Part shown: one piece after another, positions 25,931-33,230 of the stretch
Position numbering within the stretch: the first letter of the stretch is position 1
Layout of the letters: every line of letters begins with the position of its first letter
Assembly: GCA_026713105.1 (NCBI GenBank)
Contig: JAPOPC010000053.1
Span: forward strand, 1-63,058
Length of the DNA: 63,058 bases
Direction: 5' to 3'
Origin: Acidimicrobiaceae bacterium
Lineage (GTDB): Bacteria > Actinomycetota > Acidimicrobiia > Acidimicrobiales > Poriferisodalaceae
Program-made: the position numbers and the translations under genes
Notes under the pieces: model-generated
What the model saw: the letters and a program-made list of their open reading frames with translations, nothing else
What the model was told of the DNA's origin: nothing
Database searches by the model: none

Positions 25931-26272
25931 ATGAGTCTCGACCTGCTGGAAAGCACCAAGGCTGCTCCGCCTCGCGACAACGGCGAACTGGTCTTCTACG
26001 AGCCGTGGCAGGCACGTGCGTTCGGACTGGCTGCCGACCTCGTCGACGGGGGCCACTTCACTTGGGACGAGTTCCGCGAGCACCTCATCGAAGCGATCGC
26101 CGCGGCCGAGACAACCGCTGAACGCAGTGACGCAACCGAGCCATGGGACTACTACCGATGCTGGCTCAGCGCACTGGAGCAAGCCGTCACCGAGGGCGAT
26201 CTGCTGGCTCCGCAGACCCTGACAACCCGGGCCGAGCAGTACGCCGCCCGCCCAGCCGGCCACGATCACTGA
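25931..26272 (+). CDS. Nitrile hydratase accessory protein (P14K/NhlE-like activator)
   Basis: The 113-aa protein has the conserved block LVFYEPWQARAFGLAADL, then GHFTWDEFREHLIEAI and YYRCWLSALEQAV, typical of the small proteins that deliver cobalt or swap subunits during nitrile hydratase maturation. They resemble a shortened beta N-terminal domain. It is third in the beta-alpha-accessory order of cobalt enzymes, 10 bp after alpha. The chain ends in GHDH. The ATG at 25931 is chosen over a longer frame that overlaps alpha. Confidence 0.88.
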   Translation: MSLDLLESTKAAPPRDNGELVFYEPWQARAFGLAADLVDGGHFTWDEFREHLIEAIAAAETTAERSDATEPWDYYRCWLSALEQAVTEGDLLAPQTLTTRAEQYAARPAGHDH

Positions 26273-26283
26273 GGCTGGGCACG

Positions 26284-26298
26284 CGCGCCTGCGGCGCG
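26284..26298 (+). terminator. Short GC hairpin between nitrile hydratase and selenoprotein genes
   Basis: CGCGCC-TGC-GGCGCG forms a 6-bp stem 11 nt after the accessory-gene stop. There is no T-run. It is followed by CAGACT (26304-26309), 6 nt before the selenoprotein ATG, so the site may separate two transcripts incompletely. Confidence 0.35.
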
Positions 26299-26315
26299 GG
26301 TGTCAGACTGGACCC

Positions 26316-26855
26316 ATGAGCACCCTCACTTTCCACGATCCGCGAGGCGAGGCCAAGACTTCACCTGAGCCGTATGGCCTGAGCACACGGTTGGATCAGC
26401 CGATCACGATCGGCTTGGTCGCCAATGGCTTCCCCGACAGCGTCCGCTTCCTCGACCACGTCGAGAAGGCACTGGCTGAGCGACTGCCGTCCGCGTCGTT
26501 CAACCGCTACGACAAGGGAGATGCCTCCTCGGTCGTCGGCGAAGGGATGCTTGACGACATTCGATCCGAGTGCGGTGCGGTCATCGCCGCGTACGGCCAT
26601 TGAGGCAGCTGCACATCTGGCACCGTGCGTGACAGCATCACCACCGCCCGCCAGGGCATCCCGTCCATTGCACTCGTCACCGATGCGTTCTGGCCCCAGG
26701 GCGACTTCGTGGCCGCCGCCACCGGCATGCCGGCAGTTCCCCGCGTCCGCTTGCCGCACCCGGTGGCCGGCAGCGGCGAAGAGGCCATGACCCGGGTGGC
26801 CAACGACATCGCGCCGCAGATCATTGCGATTCTGACCGGCGCAACTTCCAACTGA
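26316..26855 (+). CDS. UGSC-family selenoprotein; in-frame UGA at 26601-26603 read as selenocysteine
   Basis: Reading straight through TGA at 26601 gives a 179-aa protein with Sec96 in AAYGH-U-GSCTSGTVRDS. U-G-S-C is the signature of the UGSC (seleno)protein family, and the flanks GIPSIALVTDAF, GMPAVPRVRLPHPVAG also fit it, so both sides belong to one protein. The upstream half (TIGLVANGFPDSVRFLDHVEKAL) is a Rossmann-like start. U-x-x-C implies a redox role; the reaction is not known. A SECIS-like hairpin follows the UGA. A CAGACT hexamer lies 6 nt before the ATG. Ordinary callers would report two fragments of 95 and 76 aa. Confidence 0.88.
26601..26636 (+). promoter_or_regulatory. UGA selenocysteine codon and candidate bacterial SECIS hairpin
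   Basis: After TGA (26601-26603), GCTGCAC (26608-26614) pairs with GTG-A-CAGC (26629-26636), a 7-bp stem with one bulged A. The 14-nt apical region can form an inner GCA/TGC helix (26620-26622 with 26626-26628). Position just 3' of the UGA within the coding region is as in known bacterial SECIS elements. Pairing was done by eye, not by energy folding. Confidence 0.5.
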
Positions 26856-26862
26856 TCCGCCC

Positions 26863-28020
26863 GTGACCCTCTTGGAGGCCCGCAGCGAGGCCGACGCGCT
26901 CGAGCAGCTGCACGCGCTCGGGCTCACCGACGGCCTGCCGGTCGTCATCCCCACCCCTGAGCGGGTGGCCATGATGGCGCTTGCCACCGGTCTCGACCCC
27001 GATCTCGAACTGGGCGTCATGGGGCCAGCGCACGGCGTGGCGTCTGTCGAGAAGGTGGCCACCGCCGCGGTGATGGCCGGTTGCCTTCCCGATCACATTC
27101 CCGTTGTGGTCGCCGCCGTCCGAGCGGTGTGCCAGCCCGAGTTCGACCTCACCGAGATGCAGAGCACCACGCACTGCACCGCGCCGCTCATCGTGGTGTG
27201 CGGACCGGCGCGGCACCAGTGCGGAGAGGTGGCGTCGGGATTCGGGGCGCTCGGTCCTGGACACCGGGCCAACGCCACCATCGGCCGAGCACTGCGGTTG
27301 GCGATGATGAACATCGGTGGTGCCCGGCCGGGCGTGTCGGACATGGCGCTGCACGGTCATCCGGGCAAGTTCACCTACTGCCTCGCGGAGGACACTGAGA
27401 ACAGCCCGTTCCCGCCGCTGCACACCACATATGGCTATGCCGAAGATGACAGTGCTGCGATCGTCGTCGGCGCCGAAGCACCGCATTCGACGCTCTTCAC
27501 CGGCGATGCGGACAATCCCGAATCGGCGAGCCATCTGCTCAATGTCATCGCGGCCGTCATGGCCAATCCGGGCAGCAACAACGCACACCTGCGACACGGC
27601 GCAATCACTGTGATCATGAATCCCGACCACACGAAGGTGCTGGCCCGTGCGGGACTGACCCGCGAGGACATTCAGGCCGAACTGGCTGCCCGTGCAACCA
27701 ACACCGCGGCCACGCTTGCCCACGTGGGTTCGGTCTTCCACGTCGACCGCGAAGGGCCGCCTGACGAGTTGTTCCCGATCCTGAAGGATCCCAGCCGCAT
27801 TGTGGTGTTCCAAGCGGGTGGCAAGGGCCTCTACACGATGGTGATGCCGTCGTGGTGTGCCGGCCCCCACCAGAACCCGGTGGTCCACGCCGAGATCGAT
27901 CTCGACCAGGCCTGCGAGGTGCCCTGGGCCGAGGCGCTTGGCCTCGGCCAATCAGACTCCTCCGACACACTCGGTGTCGGCCAATCAGAAACAGCCGACG
28001 TCGCCGGAGGAGCAGCCTGA
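26863..28020 (+). CDS. Conserved-looking protein of unknown function, next to the UGSC selenoprotein gene
   Basis: I do not recognise the family of this 385-aa protein. It begins 7 bp after the selenoprotein stop (GTG 26863) and overlaps the MaoC gene, so it is part of the same operon. Distinctive segments: [91 protein letters not shown]. There are several conserved-type Cys/His residues, no signal peptide and no TM helix. The last 30 residues hold a short repeat around GLGQSD/GVGQSE. It may bind or act on the same substrate as the selenoprotein, which is inference from position only. Confidence 0.75.
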   Translation: MTLLEARSEADALEQLHALGLTDGLPVVIPTPERVAMMALATGLDPDLELGVMGPAHGVASVEKVATAAVMAGCLPDHIPVVVAAVRAVCQPEFDLTEMQSTTHCTAPLIVVCGPARHQCGEVASGFGALGPGHRANATIGRALRLAMMNIGGARPGVSDMALHGHPGKFTYCLAEDTENSPFPPLHTTYGYAEDDSAAIVVGAEAPHSTLFTGDADNPESASHLLNVIAAVMANPGSNNAHLRHGAITVIMNPDHTKVLARAGLTREDIQAELAARATNTAATLAHVGSVFHVDREGPPDELFPILKDPSRIVVFQAGGKGLYTMVMPSWCAGPHQNPVVHAEIDLDQACEVPWAEALGLGQSDSSDTLGVGQSETADVAGGAA

Positions 28021-28499
28021 TGAGCGAAGCGCCCCGCCCCCATGGCGGACTGTGGTTCGAGGAGCTGACGCCGGGGCTGGTGATTCACCATCGGTTGCGC
28101 CGCACCATCACCGAGGCCGACAACGTCATGTTCACCACCATGACGATGAACCCCGCGGCGCTGCATCTCGACTTCGAGTACGCCCGCACCGAGACGCAAT
28201 TCGGCAAGCCGCTCGTGAATTCGATGTTCACCGCGGCCGTCGTCGTGGGAATCTCGGTCCACGAGACAACCCACGGCACCACGGTCGCCAACCTGGGCTT
28301 CGAGCGCATGGACTTTCCGGCCCCGGTCTTTCACGGCGACACGCTGCGGGTCGAGAGCGAGGTGGTGTCGGCTCGTGCCTCGAAGAGCAAGCCCGACCAG
28401 GGCATCGTGCTGTTCGAGCACCGCGCCTACAACCAGGACGACACGCTCGTGGCGATCATGCGCCGCAACGCGCTCATGTGGTGCCAGCCGAGCTGCTGA
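28020..28499 (+). CDS. MaoC-family dehydratase (hot-dog fold)
   Basis: The 159-aa protein resembles mesaconyl-CoA hydratase/R-enoyl-CoA hydratase-type MaoC proteins. Hallmarks: [19 protein letters not shown], then the hydratase motif region [21 protein letters not shown] (split here by a Met-rich segment), [14 protein letters not shown] and [19 protein letters not shown]. It would add or remove water from a CoA thioester. The ATG overlaps the previous stop (TGATG) with GGAGGAG just upstream, so translation is coupled. Confidence 0.87.
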   Translation: MSEAPRPHGGLWFEELTPGLVIHHRLRRTITEADNVMFTTMTMNPAALHLDFEYARTETQFGKPLVNSMFTAAVVVGISVHETTHGTTVANLGFERMDFPAPVFHGDTLRVESEVVSARASKSKPDQGIVLFEHRAYNQDDTLVAIMRRNALMWCQPSC

Positions 28500-29479
28500 G
28501 CATCGCGCAGCAGCTCGCCGACGGCGTGCTGTTCGACCGCGCGCTCGATGTCGACGCTGCGGGCAGCGTCCCCGAGCACAACCTGGACCTGTTGCGAGAC
28601 GCCGGCTTCTACGGACTGTGGACGCCTCGTGACGTCGGTGGCTGCGGACTCGACGAGCTTGAACGCCTTCCGATCCTCGAAGCTCTTGCCGGGGGCTGTC
28701 TCACCACCGCGTTCACCTGGGCACAGCACGGCGGGGGCTCGGCGAATGCCGCCCGGACTCCCCCCGGATCGGTGCTGCACGAACGCTGGGCCCGAGCACT
28801 GGCAACCGGCGAGCGACGCAGCGGGGTCGCGTTCGCGCATGTGCTGCGTCCCGAACCGTGCCTGTTTGCCGAGCGTGCCGGTGACGGATGGCTGCTGCGG
28901 GGAGTAGCGCCGTTTGTCACTGGGTGGGGCCACATTGCCGCAGTGCTGGTTGCCGCCCACGACGCCGACCGGCTGGTGTGGATGCTGATTCCTGCGAATG
29001 AAGCGCGAACACTGACCTCACGCCGGTTGCGACTCGCCGCTGTGGATTCATCGGTCACCGTCGAGCTGCACTTCGACAGTCATGCCGTCGGCGATGACCA
29101 TGTCGTCGAGGTAATCGGTTATGACGAGTGGCACGCGTTCTACCGCCAGGGGCTGCGCACCAATGGCGCGCTGATGCTGGGTGTGGCCTCGCGAGCGCTC
29201 ACCCTGCTCGGCCCATCCCCCCTCGACGCGGAAGTCGACGCAGCACGCGAGGCCTTGCATGCCGCCGACGTGGATGAAATGGCTGAGTGCCGCGCACAGG
29301 TCGGCTACGTCGGGATCCGGGCAACCAGTGCGCTGGTCTCGGCGGTCGGCGGGCGGGCCATCACCGTCGCCCATCACGCGCAACGCCTCGCCCGTGAGGC
29401 GCTGTTCCTGCTGGTACAAGGGCAGACCGCCGAGATCCGAGCGGGCCACCTCCGCCGCCTCGGCGCCACCGGCAGCTAA
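28481..29479 (+). CDS. Short acyl-CoA dehydrogenase-like protein
   Basis: The 332-aa protein has the acyl-CoA dehydrogenase N-terminal helical domain ([40 protein letters not shown]) and middle beta-domain ([20 protein letters not shown]). The C-terminal helical domain is short, about 50-70 residues below the usual 380-400, and the canonical GGGTSE-type FAD motif is not seen, so activity is uncertain. GTG at 28481 (or 28478) overlaps the MaoC gene by about 20 bp. It is the last gene of the run that begins with the UGSC selenoprotein. Confidence 0.75.
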   Translation: MPAELLSIAQQLADGVLFDRALDVDAAGSVPEHNLDLLRDAGFYGLWTPRDVGGCGLDELERLPILEALAGGCLTTAFTWAQHGGGSANAARTPPGSVLHERWARALATGERRSGVAFAHVLRPEPCLFAERAGDGWLLRGVAPFVTGWGHIAAVLVAAHDADRLVWMLIPANEARTLTSRRLRLAAVDSSVTVELHFDSHAVGDDHVVEVIGYDEWHAFYRQGLRTNGALMLGVASRALTLLGPSPLDAEVDAAREALHAADVDEMAECRAQVGYVGIRATSALVSAVGGRAITVAHHAQRLAREALFLLVQGQTAEIRAGHLRRLGATGS

Positions 29480-29579
29480 CGCATTCGCACCTCCTTCGCA
29501 GGCCGATCTGAGAGTTCTCCCAGATTCGGTCGTCATTGTCTGTGTTGTCCAAACACGCACATGCGAGAGGAGCACGGAC

Positions 29580-30107
29580 ATGTTCACCCGACCCGAAGGC
29601 CGCAGCGAGGCGGCCGAACGACATCCGCCGCCACGCGGGCGCCGATGGTCGCTGCTGGCCTGGGCACTGGCCACGTTGCTCGGAACTGCTGCGGCATTCA
29701 CCTTCAGCGCCGGTGCCGTGTCTGCACAGACGTCTGGCACCAGCATCGACACGCAGCGAGGCCAGATGCTCGACAGTGATCCGCTGCACGACGGCCACGA
29801 AGAGGCCGCAGGCACCGAAGGCCACGACGGGCACGAACTCGACGGCGATGACAACGACGACGAGTGCGATCACGAACACGACAGTGATCCGCTGCACGAC
29901 GGCCACGAAGAGGCCGCAGGCACCGAAGGCCACGACGGGCACGAACTCGACGGCGGCGACAGCGACGACGAGTGCGGCCACGACGACGGCGACGAGCACG
30001 ACGATGACCCACTGCACGACGGCCACGAAGAGGCTGCGGGCACCGAGGGCCACGACGGGCACGAACTCGACGGCGATGACAACGACGGCGGTCACGGCCA
30101 CCACTAA
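29580..30107 (+). CDS. Secreted His/Asp/Glu-rich repeat protein, probable metal binder
   Basis: The 175-aa protein has an Arg-rich start and a signal-like helix (LLAWALATLLGTAAAFTFSAGAVSAQ) with an Ala-x-Ala-type cleavage region near residue 50. The mature part is three repeats beginning DPLHDGHEEAAGTEGHDG, separated by Asp-rich spacers, ending GGHGHH. The composition suggests export and binding of Zn, Co, Cu or Ni, by analogy with other His-rich proteins. ATG at 29580 has GAGAGGAG upstream. A strong hairpin terminator follows. It was not matched to a named family. Confidence 0.75.
   Translation: MFTRPEGRSEAAERHPPPRGRRWSLLAWALATLLGTAAAFTFSAGAVSAQTSGTSIDTQRGQMLDSDPLHDGHEEAAGTEGHDGHELDGDDNDDECDHEHDSDPLHDGHEEAAGTEGHDGHELDGGDSDDECGHDDGDEHDDDPLHDGHEEAAGTEGHDGHELDGDDNDGGHGHH
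29775..30074 (+). repeat. Three in-frame coding repeats of 72 bp in the His-rich gene
   Basis: Cores lie at 29775-29846, 29883-29954 and 30003-30074. Copies 1 and 2 appear identical at the DNA level (spacing 108 bp); copy 3 is diverged at several third positions and its spacing is 120 bp. Near-identity indicates recent duplication or gene conversion, and copy number may vary between strains. Confidence 0.85.
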
Positions 30108-30143
30108 GGAGGCGCTGCCACCAAGCACCTGACCGACCACGCA

Positions 30144-30180
30144 AGCGGGTCAGCGAGGATCCCCACCTCGCTGGCCCGCT
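30144..30180. terminator. 15-bp hairpin terminator between convergent genes
   Basis: AGCGGGTCAGCGAGG (30144-30158) pairs with CCTCGCTGGCCCGCT (30166-30180) with one G-U type pair and a 7-nt loop. It sits between the His-rich gene and the facing SMP-30 gene and could stop transcription from both sides. Confidence 0.7.
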
Positions 30181-30221
30181 GTGGCGCGCCCGGGATCAGC
30201 CCACGGGATCAGCGTGAGTTG

Positions 30222-31064
30222 CTACGGCAGTCCGGCGCCGGGAATGTCGACTCGCACGGTCTCGATTCGACCGTGGGCGGGAGCGTCGTCGGGAGGGCGC
30301 GACGTCGGGGCGGTGACCATGTAGAGGGTGCGGCAATCGTCGTCGCCGAGCATGCAAGCGAAGCAGTTCAGCTCCAGCTCGATGACGTCGGTGACCTCGC
30401 CGCCATCGACGACCCGGAAGCAACTCGCGTTGAGCGGGTCTGCCACCCAGATGCCGCCGGCTTCGTCCAAGCAGATGCCGTCGGGCACTCGCTCTCCCAG
30501 CTCCGCGAAGGTGCGCCGGCCGCTCAACGACCCGTCGGGATCGATGTCGAACGCGGTCATCCGGCGGCCGTAGCTCTCTGCGATGACCATGTGGCGCCCA
30601 GTGGGATCGATGACCGTGCCGTTGGGAAAGTCAAAGCCGTCCGGCCCCGGCCGCGCCTGTCCGTCAGGTGACACGATGGCAAGCGTTGCCTGCGCAAACG
30701 TCTCTCCTGCACCGTCGTCGAATCCGAAGTTGCCGACGTACGCGGTGCCATCAGCGGCCACGACCATGTCATTGCACGGGCCGCCCGCGATGTGGGACAG
30801 GTCTGCGTGCAGCGACTCGTTGCCGTCGGCATCGAGCCGGCGGAGCTGCCGGTCCAGCATCGAGACAAACAGTAAGTCGCCGTTCGGCAGCCAGCCCAGC
30901 CCAGACGGCTGGGTCGGCACGGTGTGGATCAGCTCCTCGTGGCCGTCTCGTGTGACCGTGAAGATGCCATGCCGGTAGAAGTCCGAGTACCAGAGCCGGT
31001 CGCCGCGCCAGCGCGGGCCTTCCCCGAATCGCAGCCCGGTCACCACCACATCAGTCGTTGTCAT
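30222..31064 (-). CDS. SMP-30/gluconolactonase/LRE family protein
   Basis: Six-bladed beta-propeller of 280 aa, predicted to be a metal-dependent lactonase or esterase. Expected metal ligands: Glu in GLRFGEGPRW, Asn in GGPCNDM, Asn in FDFPNGTVID and Asp in VPDGICLDEAGGIWVAD. Such enzymes open sugar lactones or act on organophosphates; the substrate is unknown here. The chain is complete. ATG 31064 follows TAGCGT by 8 nt. Confidence 0.88.
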   Translation of the reverse strand: MTTTDVVVTGLRFGEGPRWRGDRLWYSDFYRHGIFTVTRDGHEELIHTVPTQPSGLGWLPNGDLLFVSMLDRQLRRLDADGNESLHADLSHIAGGPCNDMVVAADGTAYVGNFGFDDGAGETFAQATLAIVSPDGQARPGPDGFDFPNGTVIDPTGRHMVIAESYGRRMTAFDIDPDGSLSGRRTFAELGERVPDGICLDEAGGIWVADPLNASCFRVVDGGEVTDVIELELNCFACMLGDDDCRTLYMVTAPTSRPPDDAPAHGRIETVRVDIPGAGLP

Positions 31065-31072
31065 GGCCGCTG

Positions 31073-31078
31073 ACGCTA
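31073..31078 (-). promoter_or_regulatory. Probable -10 hexamer TAGCGT of the SMP-30 gene
   Basis: Minus-strand TAGCGT ends 8 nt before the ATG at 31064. Confidence 0.5.
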
Positions 31079-31124
31079 CTGCGCGGTCTCGACAGGACCC
31101 GCTGGCAGATTCAGTGGTTAGGCG

Positions 31125-32498
31125 TCAGGGCATGGACAGCGGCAGCCGCGCCGTCACCGTCGTGCCGCTGCCTAACTCGCTCTCGATCGTCAGGGTGCCT
31201 CCATGCCTGATGATGACCGATTCGGCGATGGCGAGCCCGAGACCGCTGCCCCCCGAGGCACTCCTACGAGCCGAATCGGCACGGTAGAAGCGCTCGGTCA
31301 ACCGGGGCACATCGGCTGCTTCGATGCCGCTGCCCGTATCCGCCACCGCGACGACGGCGTCTGGGCCGTCGGTGTCGATCCGAAGAACCACAGATGCGCT
31401 GTTGTCAGTATGGACAATGGCGTTGCGGACGATGTTGCCGAATGCTTGACGCAGCCGGTCCGCGTCTGCGAAGACGATCAATTCATCGGGCACTTCAACC
31501 TCCAACATCCGTCCGGGATCTGTCGCTCGGACATCGGTCACCAGGTCACCTGCCAGCGCGACGAGGTCGACGGCTTCGTGCGTCAGCGAGGCTTCCTGAT
31601 CGAGCAGGGCGAGGTCGGCCATGTCGTCGATCAGGCGAGCCATGCGCTCGGTCTCTTGCTCGGTACGTCGCAGCGCGTCGGCGCGCGTCTCTGCATCGGT
31701 GATCGCTCCGATGCGGTGGAGTTCGTTGAAACCTCGGATCGTCGTGAGCGGGGTGCGCAACTCGTGAGATGCATCAGCGATGAAGCGTCGGAGCTCGCGC
31801 TCGGCCGCCTCTCGCCGCCCAACCGCGCGCTCGATGGATCCGGCCATGGAATTGAACGCTCGGGCCAGCTCGGCGGCCTCAGTGCGCGATCCGCCGGGTT
31901 CTGGCAGCCGAACGCTCAGATCGCCGGCCCCGAGGCCTCGCGCGGACGACGCAGTGTCCTTGAGAGGCCGCACGCCGAGGCGAACGACCCACCAGCCGAC
32001 AGCGCCGAGGACGAGCGCAGCGGCAACGAGCGCTGCCAGCCCGACCCATCTCAGCCACGACACGATCTCGCCCACTCCCGAGAGCGGAAGGGCCCGGATC
32101 AAGTACCCGCGCTCAACCTCGCTCACCAGCACCCGGAAGCGACCGTCGGTCCCTGCCAACGTCATCGGCACGCCGACTTCGGCTGTCTGCAAGTCCGGCA
32201 GTCTCCGCTCGACCTCGGGTCTCAGTGCAACGCCCGACGGATCAGAAACCTCGACCAGTCGCCCGTCTCGTGTCAGCAGCGCCTCGAAGGGTTCCGAGAA
32301 ATGGCTGTGAACGTGCTGCAGGTGCCCGTCGCCGAAGTCCTCGCCGGCGTGGCTTTCCGCGTCGCGCAGCTCGTCGTCGATCTGGGAAACGAGCCCGATG
32401 CGAAGCAGGGCCAGCATGGCCACGCCCAACGCGGCAACAGCAACCCCGATGATGACGAGCGCGCTGACAACCCGCGTGCGCAGCGTGAGGTTTCTCAC
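31125..32498 (-). CDS. Sensor histidine kinase of a two-component system
   Basis: Membrane sensor of 457 aa. TM1 is VVSALVIIGVAVAALGVAMLALL, followed by an extracytoplasmic domain of about 120 residues containing HLQHVHSHF. TM2 is WVGLAALVAAALVLGAVGWWVV, then HAMP, the HisKA box with phospho-His in ADASHELRTPLTTIRGF, the N box FGNIVRNAIVH and the G boxes VADTGSGI and GGSGLGLAI. The His-containing sensor loop might bind metal, which is speculative. The GTG at 32498 overlaps the regulator stop by 4 bp. Confidence 0.93.
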   Translation of the reverse strand: MRNLTLRTRVVSALVIIGVAVAALGVAMLALLRIGLVSQIDDELRDAESHAGEDFGDGHLQHVHSHFSEPFEALLTRDGRLVEVSDPSGVALRPEVERRLPDLQTAEVGVPMTLAGTDGRFRVLVSEVERGYLIRALPLSGVGEIVSWLRWVGLAALVAAALVLGAVGWWVVRLGVRPLKDTASSARGLGAGDLSVRLPEPGGSRTEAAELARAFNSMAGSIERAVGRREAAERELRRFIADASHELRTPLTTIRGFNELHRIGAITDAETRADALRRTEQETERMARLIDDMADLALLDQEASLTHEAVDLVALAGDLVTDVRATDPGRMLEVEVPDELIVFADADRLRQAFGNIVRNAIVHTDNSASVVLRIDTDGPDAVVAVADTGSGIEAADVPRLTERFYRADSARRSASGGSGLGLAIAESVIIRHGGTLTIESELGSGTTVTARLPLSMP

Positions 32499-33178
32499 GA
32501 CTCCACTCGCATGACGTACCCGAAGCCGCGCACGGTGTGAATCAGCTTTGAGCCGCCGGTCTCGATCTTTCGCCGCAGGTAGCTGATGTACGTCTCGGCA
32601 ACGCTGGCCCTGCCACCGAAGTCGTATTCCCAGACGTGTTCCAGCAGCTGTGCCTTCGACAACACGCGTCCGGCGTTGGTCATCAGGCACACCAGCAAAC
32701 GGAACTCGGTCGGCGAGAGCGATATGTCCACCTCGGCGCGCCGCACCGTGCACGCGTCCAGGTCGACAACGAGGTCATCGAGTTCGAGGTGCCGTGGGCC
32801 CACCTGCGGCGCGATACGACGGAAGATCGCCTCGATCCTGGCGATGAGCTCTTCGAGATTGAACGGCTTGGGCAGGTAGTCGTCAGCGCCGAGTGATAGC
32901 CCGCGGACACGATCGCTCACGTCGTCACGCGCACTCAGCAGCAGCACCGGCGTTGCGTTCCCGCGGGAACGCAGGCTCTTGAGCACCTCGAGCCCGTCAG
33001 GCCGAGGAATCGTGATGTCGAGCACGACAAGGTCGGGTTGTTGTTCGGTAACTGCCACTAGTGCCTCGCGGCCGTTGACCGCCTCGGTCACCTCGAAGCC
33101 GTAGTGGCGCAGGGCTGCGGCGAGCATGACCCGCAGGTTTTCCTCGTCGTCGACGACGAGCAAGGATCGAGTCGCCAC
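32495..33178 (-). CDS. OmpR/PhoB-family response regulator
   Basis: The 227-aa protein has a receiver domain with acidic pocket (LLVVDDEENLR), phospho-Asp in DLVVLDITIPRPDG and Lys in ADDYLPKPF, and a C-terminal winged helix (LSPTEFRLLVCLMTNAGRVL; RKIETGGSKLIHTVRGFGYV). It pairs with the kinase encoded just downstream. The GTG at 33178 has a weak GACACT hexamer 6 nt upstream; the longer frame is antisense shadow. Target genes unknown. Confidence 0.94.
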   Translation of the reverse strand: MATRSLLVVDDEENLRVMLAAALRHYGFEVTEAVNGREALVAVTEQQPDLVVLDITIPRPDGLEVLKSLRSRGNATPVLLLSARDDVSDRVRGLSLGADDYLPKPFNLEELIARIEAIFRRIAPQVGPRHLELDDLVVDLDACTVRRAEVDISLSPTEFRLLVCLMTNAGRVLSKAQLLEHVWEYDFGGRASVAETYISYLRRKIETGGSKLIHTVRGFGYVMRVES

Positions 33179-33230
33179 ACTGCCAGTGTCGCAGCCGATC
33201 CTCAGAAATCGCTGTGAGTCTGTGGGCGGA

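Noticed and set aside
26316..26603. Idea that the 95-codon and 76-codon frames are a frameshifted or decayed pseudogene
   Set aside because: They are in the same frame, separated by one TGA that exactly restores U-G-S-C, and flanking residues are intact; recoding explains this better than decay.
29775..30074. Spaced repeats as a CRISPR array
   Set aside because: Repeats are 72 bp, in-frame coding, and spacers are Asp-rich coding sequence of related composition; no cas genes.
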